Below are positions 1-7,727 of a DNA stretch of 41,697 nucleotides, in pieces (positions within the stretch are counted from its first letter, which is position 1; each line of letters starts with the position of its first letter). Source of the stretch: Gemmata sp. (GTDB taxonomy: Bacteria; Planctomycetota; Planctomycetia; Gemmatales; Gemmataceae); the NCBI GenBank assembly GCA_025055115.1, contig JANWYJ010000099.1:1-41697 (forward strand). Reading direction: 5' to 3'. A program made the translations under genes and the position numbers. The notes below the pieces were generated by a model. The model searched no databases, was not told the DNA's origin, and worked only from the letters and a program-made list of their open reading frames with translations.

Positions 1-69
1 TGGGACCGGCGATCCGGCCCCAGCCGCACGAGAGCTGCCCTGTTGTTTTCCTTCTTGATCTCTCTTGTC

Positions 70-135
70 TATCCTGCCTTACTCGCTCCCACCTTTATCC
101 TGCCTTACTCGCTCCCACCGCTGCTTACTCGCTCA
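70..135. repeat. Direct repeat after the sulfatase stop codon
   Basis: A 24-bp unit at 70-93 is repeated exactly at 96-119. A shorter third copy of its core TTACTCGCTC lies at 125-134, and the TTA at 125-127 is the complement of the sulfatase stop codon. The core therefore occurs at 79-88, 105-114 and 125-134. Reading along the sulfatase mRNA, the last codons and stop are followed by two more degenerate copies. The rest of 1-124 shows nothing recognisable. Confidence 0.9.
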
Positions 136-1588
136 CGCCGCAGGGGCGGACGGCTTGGCCTTGGGTATTGGTGAGGGAATCGCCCCATTCGCGGCGGGCG
201 GCCTCCACGAGGGTCAGCAACCGCTGCACCACGTCGGGATGCTTCGCGGCTACGTTGGTCGTTTCTCCGATGTCTGTTTCCAGGTTATACAGGGACAGTT
301 CGATCTTTTCGACTTTATAGCCGTGGCGGCTGGCGATCCCGCGCAGGCCGGAGGAGGTCATCGCTTCGGGCTTTTGCTGGCCGTGGTTGGCGGGTTTGCC
401 GTCGGTGCGGGTCGGCCCGTTGACGGTTAGGTACTCGTGGGGCAAGTGCAGTTTCCATTTTCCTGAACGGACCGCGTGGAGTTCATCCCCCGCGTAGAAG
501 AAGTAGGCGTTGTGGGGCGTGTGGGCGTTTTTGTCTCCGAAAAGAACCGGGGCAATGTCTTTGCCGTCGATGGGGCGTCGGGGTAGGGGGGCGCCTGCCA
601 GTTGGCAGAGAGTGGGGAGAAGGTCGATAGTCATGAGCGGTTCGTCGCATATGCGGTGGGCGGGGATTTTCCCCGGCCAACGCATCACACAGGGCACGCG
701 CACTCCGCCTTCGAAGGTGGTCAGCTTGCCTTCGCGGAGGGGACCGGCACTGCCGGCGTGTGTGCCGTAGGACAAAAACGGGCCATTGTCGGACAAGAAG
801 ATCACCAAGGTGTTCTTCTCCAGATTGTAGCGCCGGAGGGCTGCTAGCACCTCACCAATGCCGGCATCGAGTTCTTCCACCACATCACCGTAAAGCCCGG
901 CCTTCGACCGTCCGCGGAATGCTTCCGAAGCAAAAATGGGTACATGCGGCATGACATGCGGAACATAGAGAAAAAAGGGTTCGTGCTGATGCTGGGCGAT
1001 GAATTCGACGGCCAGATCGGTGAAGCGCCGGGTGAATTTCGCTTGGTCGGGGTCTTTCTCGATAATCTTTTCGCCGCGATAAAAGGGCAGGGGCGGCAGC
1101 CCGGGCATGGTGGGGTGCAGGGGGCCGTTGTCGTTGGAATAGGGAATGCCGGCGAAGTCGTCGAAACCCCGGCGGGTGGGCTGAAACGGCGGACGATCGC
1201 CCAGGTGCCACTTTCCGTAGCAGGCCGTTGCATACCCGCGGGCTTTGAGCAATTCCTGCAGCATTTGTTCTTGCGGATGAATGCCGACCTTACTGAGATG
1301 ATTCAACGCGCCGGACATCGAGATGCGGTTGGCATAACAGCCTGTCAGCAGGGAGGCTCGGCTGGCCGTGCAAACCGGCTGCGACACATAAAAGCTCGTA
1401 AAGCGGGTGCCCTCGCGGGCCAGTTGGTCGATATGCGGGGTTCGGATTTGGGTATTCCCATAGCAGGAGGGATCACCGTAACCCAAATCATCGGCCAACA
1501 GAATCACAATATTGGGGCGTTGTTCATGAGCGACAACGGGAAGACCACTCAAGGCCAGCGTGACAAGTGAAAGCCAGTAACGCCACAT
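125..1588 (-). CDS. Secreted sulfatase (arylsulfatase family)
   Basis: The 487-residue product is a type I sulfatase, an enzyme hydrolysing sulfate esters, in planctomycetes typically on sulfated polysaccharides or small aryl sulfates. After a signal peptide (residues about 1-20, ending VVA-H) comes the family opening RPNIVILLADDLGYGD with the metal-binding Asp pair D33/D34. The maturation motif C73-T-A-S-R77 fits C-x-[PA]-x-R, so Cys73 should be converted to formylglycine. Later family signatures include YGKWH and LSDNGP. The start is supported by AGGAG about 10 bases upstream and by the signal peptide right after it. Length is normal for the family. No adjacent sulfatase-maturating enzyme is visible. 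The sulfatase assignment is very likely; the substrate cannot be read from sequence. Confidence 0.93.
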   Translation of the reverse strand: MWRYWLSLVTLALSGLPVVAHEQRPNIVILLADDLGYGDPSCYGNTQIRTPHIDQLAREGTRFTSFYVSQPVCTASRASLLTGCYANRISMSGALNHLSKVGIHPQEQMLQELLKARGYATACYGKWHLGDRPPFQPTRRGFDDFAGIPYSNDNGPLHPTMPGLPPLPFYRGEKIIEKDPDQAKFTRRFTDLAVEFIAQHQHEPFFLYVPHVMPHVPIFASEAFRGRSKAGLYGDVVEELDAGIGEVLAALRRYNLEKNTLVIFLSDNGPFLSYGTHAGSAGPLREGKLTTFEGGVRVPCVMRWPGKIPAHRICDEPLMTIDLLPTLCQLAGAPLPRRPIDGKDIAPVLFGDKNAHTPHNAYFFYAGDELHAVRSGKWKLHLPHEYLTVNGPTRTDGKPANHGQQKPEAMTSSGLRGIASRHGYKVEKIELSLYNLETDIGETTNVAAKHPDVVQRLLTLVEAARREWGDSLTNTQGQAVRPCGVSE

Positions 1589-1699
1589 CGGATCAGCTCC
1601 TGGGGGGTCTCAGATTCCGTGAGTCCGGGTGTCATGGCCGAAAGTCGATGGTGTATTGCGGCCGTTCTGAATGGTACCTTGCGCCGGTATGATGGGCGA

Positions 1700-2614
1700 T
1701 CAGCGTTCTGTGTAAAGCCGATTTTTGATCGGGTGGGCGATCTCATCCGGCAATAGCGGAAAGAACTTCAAGCCGGTTTTTTCCTCCACTTCCGCGACGG
1801 TTACCAGGTAGCGTTTCCAATTGTTCTGAACGGACTGATCGTTGGGCATCCAAGCGGCCAAGGTGCGGGTTTCGGCAGTGGGTTGCGCGTCGGAATTCGG
1901 GAGAATCATGACCACTTTCCAGACCGCGTTGGGCACGGTGATGGCATTATTGCGGGAAAGGGTGAGGGCCGTTTTGAAGCCGTCGAGTCCGGTACCACCT
2001 TCGCCGTGGGGTCCGCAGGCGATGTACAGTTCATTGCCCTTCTGGGCCAGCCGGCGGCAATCGTTTTCGAGCTGGGCCCAGGCCCGCTGATTGCACGCGG
2101 GCGATTGGGGCACGATATTGGTCATGTAGAAGGTCGCACGGTTGTTTTCGCGGGTGTCGGAACGGTCCTTGGAGGGGCACATATGGCCGCGGTCGAAACC
2201 GGAGTTGTTGTAGTCGGCTTGTTTGACCGCGTAAAACTCCGGGGGTAAGGCGGGATCAGGTAAGAACCCCGGTTCGCGGTCCGTCTTGCCGATGTCGCTT
2301 TGGGTCAGGTGCCAACTGACCCAATTGGGAATCTTTTTCGTATCGTTGTACGACAAAACGTATTGTTCGCGGGCGATCAGGAAGGCTTCCCGGCTGGCCG
2401 GATCGGCTTGGGCCGGACCCGGCATACCATAGCGGATGTTGCGGTTGGCGAGGTGGTCTGCTGGGGAGGGGGTGGGCTGTGGCTCAGTGGTTACTTCAGG
2501 CCGCGGTGCCCACCGGCTCAGCAGTGCCAGCACGCCGAGGACCAGCAGAAGAAGCAGTGCCGCGATCCAGCGCTGCTGGGGAGACAGTGGGTTGAAGGGG
2601 CTTTTGACCGCCAT
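1700..2614 (-). CDS. Membrane-anchored DNA/RNA non-specific endonuclease (NUC1 family)
   Basis: The 304-residue protein carries the catalytic DRGH motif of the NUC1/Serratia-type nucleases at residues 141-144, followed by the expected MCPSKDR and the Asn/metal region FYMTNIVPQ. These enzymes cut DNA and RNA by a Mg-dependent mechanism with the motif His as general base. Residues about 16-34 form one hydrophobic segment (WIAALLLLLVLGVLALLSR), then a Pro/Thr-rich linker to about residue 52, so the nuclease domain is probably tethered outside the inner membrane. The start is supported by AAAGGAAG just upstream. It is downstream of and co-oriented with the NHL gene. Nutrient scavenging or defence against free DNA are both conceivable; no immunity protein is seen. 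Confidence 0.9.
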   Translation of the reverse strand: MAVKSPFNPLSPQQRWIAALLLLLVLGVLALLSRWAPRPEVTTEPQPTPSPADHLANRNIRYGMPGPAQADPASREAFLIAREQYVLSYNDTKKIPNWVSWHLTQSDIGKTDREPGFLPDPALPPEFYAVKQADYNNSGFDRGHMCPSKDRSDTRENNRATFYMTNIVPQSPACNQRAWAQLENDCRRLAQKGNELYIACGPHGEGGTGLDGFKTALTLSRNNAITVPNAVWKVVMILPNSDAQPTAETRTLAAWMPNDQSVQNNWKRYLVTVAEVEEKTGLKFFPLLPDEIAHPIKNRLYTER

Positions 2615-2626
2615 GCGGGAGCTTCC

Positions 2627-2658
2627 TTTGGCCGCTACAAGAGTTTGGCCGCTACAAG
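2627..2658. repeat. 15-bp direct repeat upstream of the nuclease gene
   Basis: TTTGGCCGCTACAAG occurs at 2627-2641 and again at 2644-2658, with a 17-bp period. It lies within 45 bp of the nuclease start codon, partly in its presumed 5' leader. No other structure is seen in 2659-2834. Confidence 0.85.
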
Positions 2659-2834
2659 GGTTACCTTGTCGTAAACGATTGGTATTTCAGGTTTTCTGAG
2701 AATTTTCCGCTCGGCGATGGCGGAAGTTCGAGGGCACCGGGGCCAATCGGTCGGGGCGAGTCGCTCGATGCACTGGCTCGGGTGTCGAGGGGGTTGTGGG
2801 TGGCTTCGGATGGCAGAATGTCCGCACAACGAGG

Positions 2835-3920
2835 CTAGGGGCCGCGTGTGATTTTCACAATCCGGTTGTTATCGGAATCGACGATGTAAATATCGCCCGT
2901 TGTCGGATGAACACTGACTCCGTGGGGGCGGTTGAATTCCGCGCGCTGGGGGTCGCCTTGGCCGAGTGATTGGCCGCGTTGGCCCGTTCCAGCAACGCGG
3001 GTGAGTGTGTTGTCGTTGGGGTTGAAGCGGACAATGCGGTGATTCTCCGTATCGGCGATCAGAATAGTCCCATCGCGATCGAGGCAGAGGTGTTTGGGGC
3101 CGTTCAGGGCCGCTTCGCGGGCTTTGCCAACGCCCATGCCCGCTTTCTCGGTGCCAGCGACGGTGCGAATTTTCCCCGTGCGATCGACCACGCGCAGGGC
3201 ATGGCCAGCGCGTTCGAGAATCCACACGTTGCCGTCGCGATCCACAGCGTGAGCGCGCGGATCGACAAGGGGTTGCTGCGTGGCGTCTTGGCCATCCTGG
3301 GGGATGCCTTTGTGGCCATTGCCAGCAACGGTTGTGACGATTTTCGATTGTAAGTCCACTTTGCGAATCCGTTTATTATCCAGGTCGGTGATGTAGAGAT
3401 ATTTCCTCGCCGGGTCGCAACTGACGCAGAAAACACCCCCAAACTGGGCTTTGTCCGCGGGTCCGCCATCACCGGCGAAGCCTTTTTTGCCTGTGCCCGC
3501 GAAGGCCTCCACCTGGCCGGTGGCTATGGAGTAAACCCGCACCCGATGGTTCCACGTGTCCGCCAAGAAGATTTGCCCTTGGGGACCGGTCGCCAGGCTG
3601 TGCATGCCGTTGAAGGTGGCTTTGCTCCCAGGTCCGCCATCGCCGGCATTTCCTTGGACTCCGGCGGAACCTGCCCATGTGACCAATCGGCCATCCGGCC
3701 CAATGGCCCGCAAACGCTCTCCTTTGGCCATTTCCACAAGGAAAATCGTTTTCCCATCGTCCGAAAAATCGACCCCGAAGGGCTGGATGAGCTGGGCTTG
3801 GGCGGCCTCGGTTCCATCGCCACCACGGCCACCACCGGCGACCAGCTCGATTTTGTCGGCCCGGGCTACGGCAACCAATACCATCAGCCCGAGCATGGCC
3901 AATCCGCTCGAACGCAGCAT
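2835..3920 (-). CDS. Exported NHL-repeat (six-bladed propeller-like) protein
   Basis: The product from this start is 361 residues: a signal peptide (MLRSSGLAMLGLMVLVAVARA) followed by repeated NHL units, recognisable by recurring GDGGPxxxAxF, ADTWNHRVR, TDLDNKRIRKVD, ADTENHRIVRF and VDSDNNRIVKI segments, ending about seven residues after the last one. Such propellers bind ligands or proteins; an enzymatic role is not indicated. An in-frame upstream ATG at 4088 would add 56 polar residues before the signal peptide. I reject it because the signal peptide should be N-terminal and because GGAG lies shortly upstream of 3920. Many planctomycete NHL proteins are exported, sometimes fused to cytochromes; no haem motif CxxCH is present here. 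Confidence 0.88.
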   Translation of the reverse strand: MLRSSGLAMLGLMVLVAVARADKIELVAGGGRGGDGTEAAQAQLIQPFGVDFSDDGKTIFLVEMAKGERLRAIGPDGRLVTWAGSAGVQGNAGDGGPGSKATFNGMHSLATGPQGQIFLADTWNHRVRVYSIATGQVEAFAGTGKKGFAGDGGPADKAQFGGVFCVSCDPARKYLYITDLDNKRIRKVDLQSKIVTTVAGNGHKGIPQDGQDATQQPLVDPRAHAVDRDGNVWILERAGHALRVVDRTGKIRTVAGTEKAGMGVGKAREAALNGPKHLCLDRDGTILIADTENHRIVRFNPNDNTLTRVAGTGQRGQSLGQGDPQRAEFNRPHGVSVHPTTGDIYIVDSDNNRIVKITRGP

Positions 3921-4108
3921 GGACTTTCTCCGCGGGGAAAATGGACGCTTGTGAAGAGAGCGTACCGGGGCTGGGGTTGTTCCGTCAACAGGTGGGCCGG
4001 AAAGCTGACCTTCATTCGCCAATTCCGACTCGCCGTTGGCTGGCTGTCGGCCTACTTTGGAATCGTCGCCTTGTGTGTCAGGCGGCACAACATACGGAGG
4101 AATGAGTC

Positions 4109-4504
4109 ATGCGAACTCTTTTGGGCATGGGCTTGGTGTTGCTGTTCGCCTGCGGTATGGCGATGGGGGATGATCAGAAAATCGACCCCCAAAAGCTCAT
4201 TGGCAAATGGGAACCCAAGGATAAGAAGGGTGAACAGATGGTGATGGAATTCACCAAAGACGGCAAGTTGACCGTCACTGGAGACTTGGGCGGCAAAGAA
4301 TTGAAGATCGAAGGCACGTACACCCTCGAAGGCAATAAACTCTCGTTCAAACTGAAGTTTATGGATGTGCCCATCGAAGAAACTGTGACGATCACCAAAC
4401 TCACCGACGATGAACTCGAAGGGAAAGACAAAGATGGTCGGGTCGAAGCCTTCCGCAAAGTGAAAACCAAGGAAAAAGACAAGGAAAAAGACAAGGCGAA
4501 ATGA
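4109..4504 (+). CDS. Small exported lipocalin-like protein, paralogue 1 (TIGR03066-like)
   Basis: The 131-residue protein has a signal peptide (MRTLLGMGLVLLFACGMAMG), then a GxW start (LIGKWEP), alternating beta-strand-like stretches, a TITKLTDDELEGKD segment and a Lys/Glu/Asp-rich tail. It is the first of three tandem paralogues of nearly equal length (131, 130, 131 residues) sharing GxW and T-I-x-K-L-T-D-x-E-L. This pattern fits the Gemmata paralogous family I remember as TIGR03066; the GxW plus up-and-down strands suggest a lipocalin-like barrel, which is inference. No function is known to me. GGAGG about 10 bases before the ATG fixes the start, and a strong intrinsic terminator follows. 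Confidence 0.85.
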   Translation: MRTLLGMGLVLLFACGMAMGDDQKIDPQKLIGKWEPKDKKGEQMVMEFTKDGKLTVTGDLGGKELKIEGTYTLEGNKLSFKLKFMDVPIEETVTITKLTDDELEGKDKDGRVEAFRKVKTKEKDKEKDKAK

Positions 4505-4574
4505 CGCCGCGGGCCAGTCGTTGCCAAACGACAACAACCAATAACTCCGCAGTTGCGTGTTCGCTCATGCGTCA

Positions 4575-4609
4575 GGCCGCGAGCTTGCGTCGCGGTCTTT
4601 TTTCTTTTT
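4575..4609 (+). terminator. Intrinsic terminator after paralogue 1
   Basis: An 8-bp stem GGCCGCGA / TCGCGGTC (4575-4582 with 4590-4597, one G-U pair) with a 7-nt loop is followed at once by six T (4598-4603) and five more T after one C. This is a textbook Rho-independent terminator, so paralogues 1 and 2 are probably transcribed separately. Confidence 0.85.
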
Positions 4610-4667
4610 CCAGACTTCTTTTTCCAGGCGGTTCCCCCGCGGTTTGCTCTTTTGGGTTTGCTCTTTT
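4603..4667. repeat. Two successive 14-bp-period duplications between paralogues 1 and 2
   Basis: TCTTTTTCCAG occurs at 4603-4613 and 4617-4627; GGTTTGCTCTTTT occurs at 4641-4653 and 4655-4667. Both pairs have exactly 14-bp periods although the units differ. The first overlaps the T-tract of the terminator. Confidence 0.85.
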
Positions 4668-4742
4668 TTCTGATCGCCGTGGCGACTATCCTCGGCACGT
4701 GCAGATTTGTGCCGGTCACGGCGTCTTCACGAGGACCAGGAT

Positions 4743-5135
4743 ATGCGTTATGTCATGCGTTCGGTGGTGGCCGTGGTTGCTTGCGGAGTGGTCGTTGCGG
4801 GCGGTTGGGCCGCCGACGAACCGATCGATGCCAAAAAACTTCTCGGCCAGTGGGAATTACCCAAAGCGGGGCCGAACGACACCCAGATGATCGTCGAGAT
4901 GATGGAGAAAGGCAAACTGACTATGACCGTCATGGTCAAAGGTCAGGCCGAACGCTGCCCGGGAACCTATAAACTCACCGGTAATAAGCTGGAGATTGAA
5001 GTCACCTTCATGGGGCAAACCCTTCAAGAAACATTAACGATTGTCAAACTGACAGACACCGAATTGGTCACCAAGGATTCCAAGGGTATTGAGGAAACCC
5101 TCAAACGGGTCAAAGAGAAGAACAAATCGCGATGA
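4743..5135 (+). CDS. Small exported lipocalin-like protein, paralogue 2 (TIGR03066-like)
   Basis: The 130-residue product has a signal peptide (about residues 1-22, ending GWAA), the LLGQWELPK start of the mature domain and the family segment TIVKLTDTELVTKD, then a short basic tail. It is clearly related to the genes on both sides. The ATG at 4743 is chosen over an in-frame ATG at 4707 because the latter would place twelve polar residues before the signal peptide and because GAGGACCAGG precedes 4743. It follows the terminator of paralogue 1, so it probably has its own promoter, which I could not place. Function unknown. Confidence 0.83.
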   Translation: MRYVMRSVVAVVACGVVVAGGWAADEPIDAKKLLGQWELPKAGPNDTQMIVEMMEKGKLTMTVMVKGQAERCPGTYKLTGNKLEIEVTFMGQTLQETLTIVKLTDTELVTKDSKGIEETLKRVKEKNKSR

Positions 5136-5220
5136 TTTCCGACTGTGGACCGCCCACCCGGGGCTTTACGCCGCCCACAGGCCGTGGTTATGCTGGCGCC
5201 AGGCAGTGGAGGATGGCACC

Positions 5221-5616
5221 ATGCGGTGGCTGACGGTGGTCGTGGTCGTGGTGGGAGTCGTTCCGGTGATGGCGGCCCCAATTCCCGCCGAGCGTCTGGA
5301 AGCCGAGCGGATTGTGGGAACGTGGAAAATGACCCGCGGAGCCCACGGCGAAACTGATGTCCACCTGGAGCTGGACTTGTACCAAAGCGGCCGCATGGTC
5401 ATTCGCCAGCGGATGCCCGATGGTCGACTGTCCATCTATCAGGGCAGCTACCGCGTGATCGGTGATCAGATGCCCTACGATGTCCAACAGGGGATGAACC
5501 GCAAGGCTGAAACGCTCACCATCACGAAGTTAACCGACACCGAGTTGATTGTGGTCGATCCGGATGGCCTCAAAGAAGAGTTCGTGCGCATCAAGAAAGA
5601 CCCGCGGCACAAGTAG
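5221..5616 (+). CDS. Small exported lipocalin-like protein, paralogue 3
   Basis: This 131-residue protein is the most diverged of the tandem set. It has a Val-rich signal peptide (MRWLTVVVVVVGVVPVMAAP), the GxW start (IVGTWKMTR) and the shared TITKLTDTELIVVD segment near the C-terminus. GGAGG shortly before 5221 and the signal peptide favour this start over the in-frame ATG at 5089, which would overlap paralogue 2. The gap to paralogue 2 is 85 bp with no clear terminator, so co-transcription is possible. Its tail is Lys-poor compared with paralogue 1. Function unknown; I am confident only of export and of the family relation. Confidence 0.8.
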   Translation: MRWLTVVVVVVGVVPVMAAPIPAERLEAERIVGTWKMTRGAHGETDVHLELDLYQSGRMVIRQRMPDGRLSIYQGSYRVIGDQMPYDVQQGMNRKAETLTITKLTDTELIVVDPDGLKEEFVRIKKDPRHK

Positions 5617-5918
5617 CGGGCGGGGCCGCCAATATCCCGTGCGGTCCGAACGACGTTCGAGGACGTTTGCAAACACCGGGATAGTTGCCGAATACGGCTT
5701 ATCGTTGGGCTTGTGTCGGGTTTTGCAACAGTCTCTGCCTTCTTCGCCCGCTGTCCAAACCGCCATGACCAAAAACCGCCATGACGGGCAGCGCTGGGCT
5801 GGTGCCCAACGACATGCCTGACCAAAAACCGCCATGACGGGCAGCGCTGACGAGGTGCCCAACGGCAGCCGTGGCTGAGCCGGGCCTGACAGGCACGCTG
5901 GCGGCCTCGGCCGCGGCA
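5617..5918. other. Convergent spacer without a gene
   Basis: This 302-bp stretch lies between the ends of paralogue 3 and ltaE. I see no gene in it. Reading frames that span it are low-complexity products of the internal repeat described separately. Confidence 0.7.
5766..5849. repeat. 31-bp direct repeat in the paralogue 3-ltaE spacer
   Basis: A 31-bp unit at 5766-5796 recurs identically at 5819-5849 (period 53 bp). The 10-bp core CCGCCATGAC occurs three times, at 5760, 5778 and 5830. The flank GGTGCCCAACG is also shared after each copy, so the original duplication was probably longer than 31 bp. Confidence 0.88.
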
Positions 5919-6944
5919 TTACTGGGCTAGCTGCCGGATGATAGCGGCGGCCTGGTGGCACTGCTCCCGCGACACATCCAGATGCGTCACGGCGCGGATG
6001 ACGTTGGTACCGAGGGCGGCGACCAAAACACCCTGGCTTCGCAGACGCTCGGCGACCTGTTGGGCGGTTCCCAAGGAGGGATGGACTTCAAACCACACCA
6101 AATTCGTCTCCACCTCCGGGGGCGTCAGTCGCAGACCAGGGACCGTGGCCACGGCTTGGGCGATGATTTGGGCGTTGGCATGATCTTCGGCCAGCCGCTC
6201 GATGTGATGATCGAGGGCGTAGTGGCATGCCGCTGCCAGATAGCCCACTTGCCGCATGGCCCCGCCGAAGAGTTTGCGAATCCGCCGGCCGTAGCTGATC
6301 AGGTCCCGGGGGCCAAGGAGCATCGAACCCACCGGTGCTCCCAATCCCTTGCTGAAACACACCGCGATGGTATCGAACGCCTGGCCCCATTGGTCGGCCC
6401 GGACGCCGGTTTTCACCATCGCATTCCAGATGCGGGCACCATCGAGGTGCATAGCCAGATGATGCTGGCGTGCCCAGGCGGCGATGGCTTGGACCTCGTG
6501 CAGCGAATACACCGTGCCGCCGCCACGATTGTGTGTGTTTTCCAGACACACCAGACGTGTCCGCACGGCGTGCATATCATCGGGGCGAATCTTCCCTTCC
6601 AATTGGGCGACCGACAATCGCCCGTGGCGGCCCTCCAGGGTACGACATGTCACGCCGCTGAGGGCCGCGGGACCGCCCGCTTCCCACAAATAGATGTGAC
6701 TGGTGCTGTCGATGAGAATTTCATCCTGGGGCCGGCAGTGGACACGCACGGCGATCTGATTGGCCATTGTGCCGCTGGGTACGAACAATCCGGCCTCCTG
6801 GCCAAACAGGGCGGCGACCCGTCGTTCCAGCTCGTTGACGGTCGGGTCTTCCCCCAAAACATCATCCCCCACGGCGGCCCGCATCATCGCCGCCAGCATC
6901 CCCGGGGTGGGTTTGGTCACTGTATCGCTGCGAAGATCGATCAT
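5919..6944 (-). CDS. ltaE: Low-specificity L-threonine aldolase
   Basis: The 341-residue product is a PLP-dependent fold-type I aldolase that splits L-threonine/L-allo-threonine to glycine and acetaldehyde. It opens with the family signature [13 protein letters not shown] and has [10 protein letters not shown], the SGTMANQ cofactor-phosphate region, [10 protein letters not shown] (the Asp that contacts the PLP ring nitrogen) and [12 protein letters not shown] with the Schiff-base Lys. The ATG at 6944 puts the signature at the N-terminus as in the family; an in-frame ATG at 7013 would prepend 23 residues encoded by an intergenic repeat. It sits 81 bp downstream of an exported hypothetical gene on the same strand. 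Confidence 0.93.
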   Translation of the reverse strand: MIDLRSDTVTKPTPGMLAAMMRAAVGDDVLGEDPTVNELERRVAALFGQEAGLFVPSGTMANQIAVRVHCRPQDEILIDSTSHIYLWEAGGPAALSGVTCRTLEGRHGRLSVAQLEGKIRPDDMHAVRTRLVCLENTHNRGGGTVYSLHEVQAIAAWARQHHLAMHLDGARIWNAMVKTGVRADQWGQAFDTIAVCFSKGLGAPVGSMLLGPRDLISYGRRIRKLFGGAMRQVGYLAAACHYALDHHIERLAEDHANAQIIAQAVATVPGLRLTPPEVETNLVWFEVHPSLGTAQQVAERLRSQGVLVAALGTNVIRAVTHLDVSREQCHQAAAIIRQLAQ

Positions 6945-6976
6945 GGGAAAACCTGTGCCACAGGGCCGAAGGCTCT

Positions 6977-7014
6977 CCCCGACAGCATATAAACTCCCCC
7001 CGACAGCATACAAA
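6977..7014. repeat. 17-bp direct repeat between the hypothetical gene and ltaE
   Basis: CCCCGACAGCATATAAA at 6977-6993 recurs at 6998-7014 with one change (T to C), with a 21-bp period. It lies 12 bp after the stop codon of the upstream gene (7026-7634). Confidence 0.85.
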
Positions 7015-7025
7015 ACCCGTGGGGA

Positions 7026-7634
7026 TCAAGGTTCTTTTTTCGCTTCGACTTGGCGGTTCTCGATGAACCAACGATTACCGACTTTCGTGAAGAAGATCGC
7101 TCGATTTTTGAAGTCCGGATGGGTTGCGGTCGCGCTGGTATCGGTAACGGCGAAAGTACCATCGTAAAGGATGCGGCGAAAGGCCCGGACTGTTTGCAGG
7201 TCGTCGCCGAGTTGGCGAGCGACGTGTTGGACCAATTGTTGAAACCCCAGTTCTTGCGCTTTCTGATCGACTCGTTGACGGAATTCTTGCGGCTCGAAGG
7301 GTAAACGATCCGCAGGGTCGATGCGGTCACGGTTTGCGCGTTGGTATTCGCGGAGTCGAACCAGGTCGCGTTCGGCCGTTGGCAGCAGCTCCTGGGTCCG
7401 TTCCCGAACGGCTTCGTCCACAAACTTCGGATCAAGTAAATGGGCGACCAAATACGAGAAATCTTGGCTGTTGATGGCGGCCAGAGCCGATTTCAACGTT
7501 TCTTTGGGAGTTTCTTGAGGGTATTGTTTGAGGCGAGCTTTCATTCCGTAGCGGGCTTGGGGTTCTTGGAGTGGTTGAGCGACCAGTGAAGCCGTAATGG
7601 CTAGGAAAACCGCGACGGTTAAGCTGGCACGCAT
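7026..7634 (-). CDS. Exported hypothetical protein
   Basis: The 202-residue protein has a signal peptide ([20 protein letters not shown]) and a mostly helical, charged mature part with Arg/Gln/Glu-rich segments between about residues 70 and 140. It ends in a strand-rich part ([17 protein letters not shown] then [18 protein letters not shown]) that resembles the last strands of an NTF2-like/ketosteroid-isomerase-like fold. That comparison is an impression. GGGAG before the ATG at 7634 supports this start over one 11 codons upstream. It is upstream of ltaE on the same strand and divergent from aroC. I do not recognise the family. Confidence 0.7.
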   Translation of the reverse strand: MRASLTVAVFLAITASLVAQPLQEPQARYGMKARLKQYPQETPKETLKSALAAINSQDFSYLVAHLLDPKFVDEAVRERTQELLPTAERDLVRLREYQRANRDRIDPADRLPFEPQEFRQRVDQKAQELGFQQLVQHVARQLGDDLQTVRAFRRILYDGTFAVTDTSATATHPDFKNRAIFFTKVGNRWFIENRQVEAKKEP

Positions 7635-7714
7635 AGCAGCATTCTCCCGGAGTCGTCTTGTTTCCAATTTACCCTATGCTCCCTACGGCTTCCCCAGTGC
7701 CGTCGCCGATCAGC

Positions 7715-7727
7715 TACAATTATTGGC
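7715..7727 (+). promoter_or_regulatory. Candidate leaderless promoter (-10) of aroC
   Basis: TACAAT at 7715-7720 is a good -10 hexamer, and the predicted start point seven bases on is 7727, one base before the aroC ATG. No -35 match is evident at 16-18 bp. No Shine-Dalgarno precedes the ATG, consistent with a leaderless mRNA. Confidence 0.4.
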
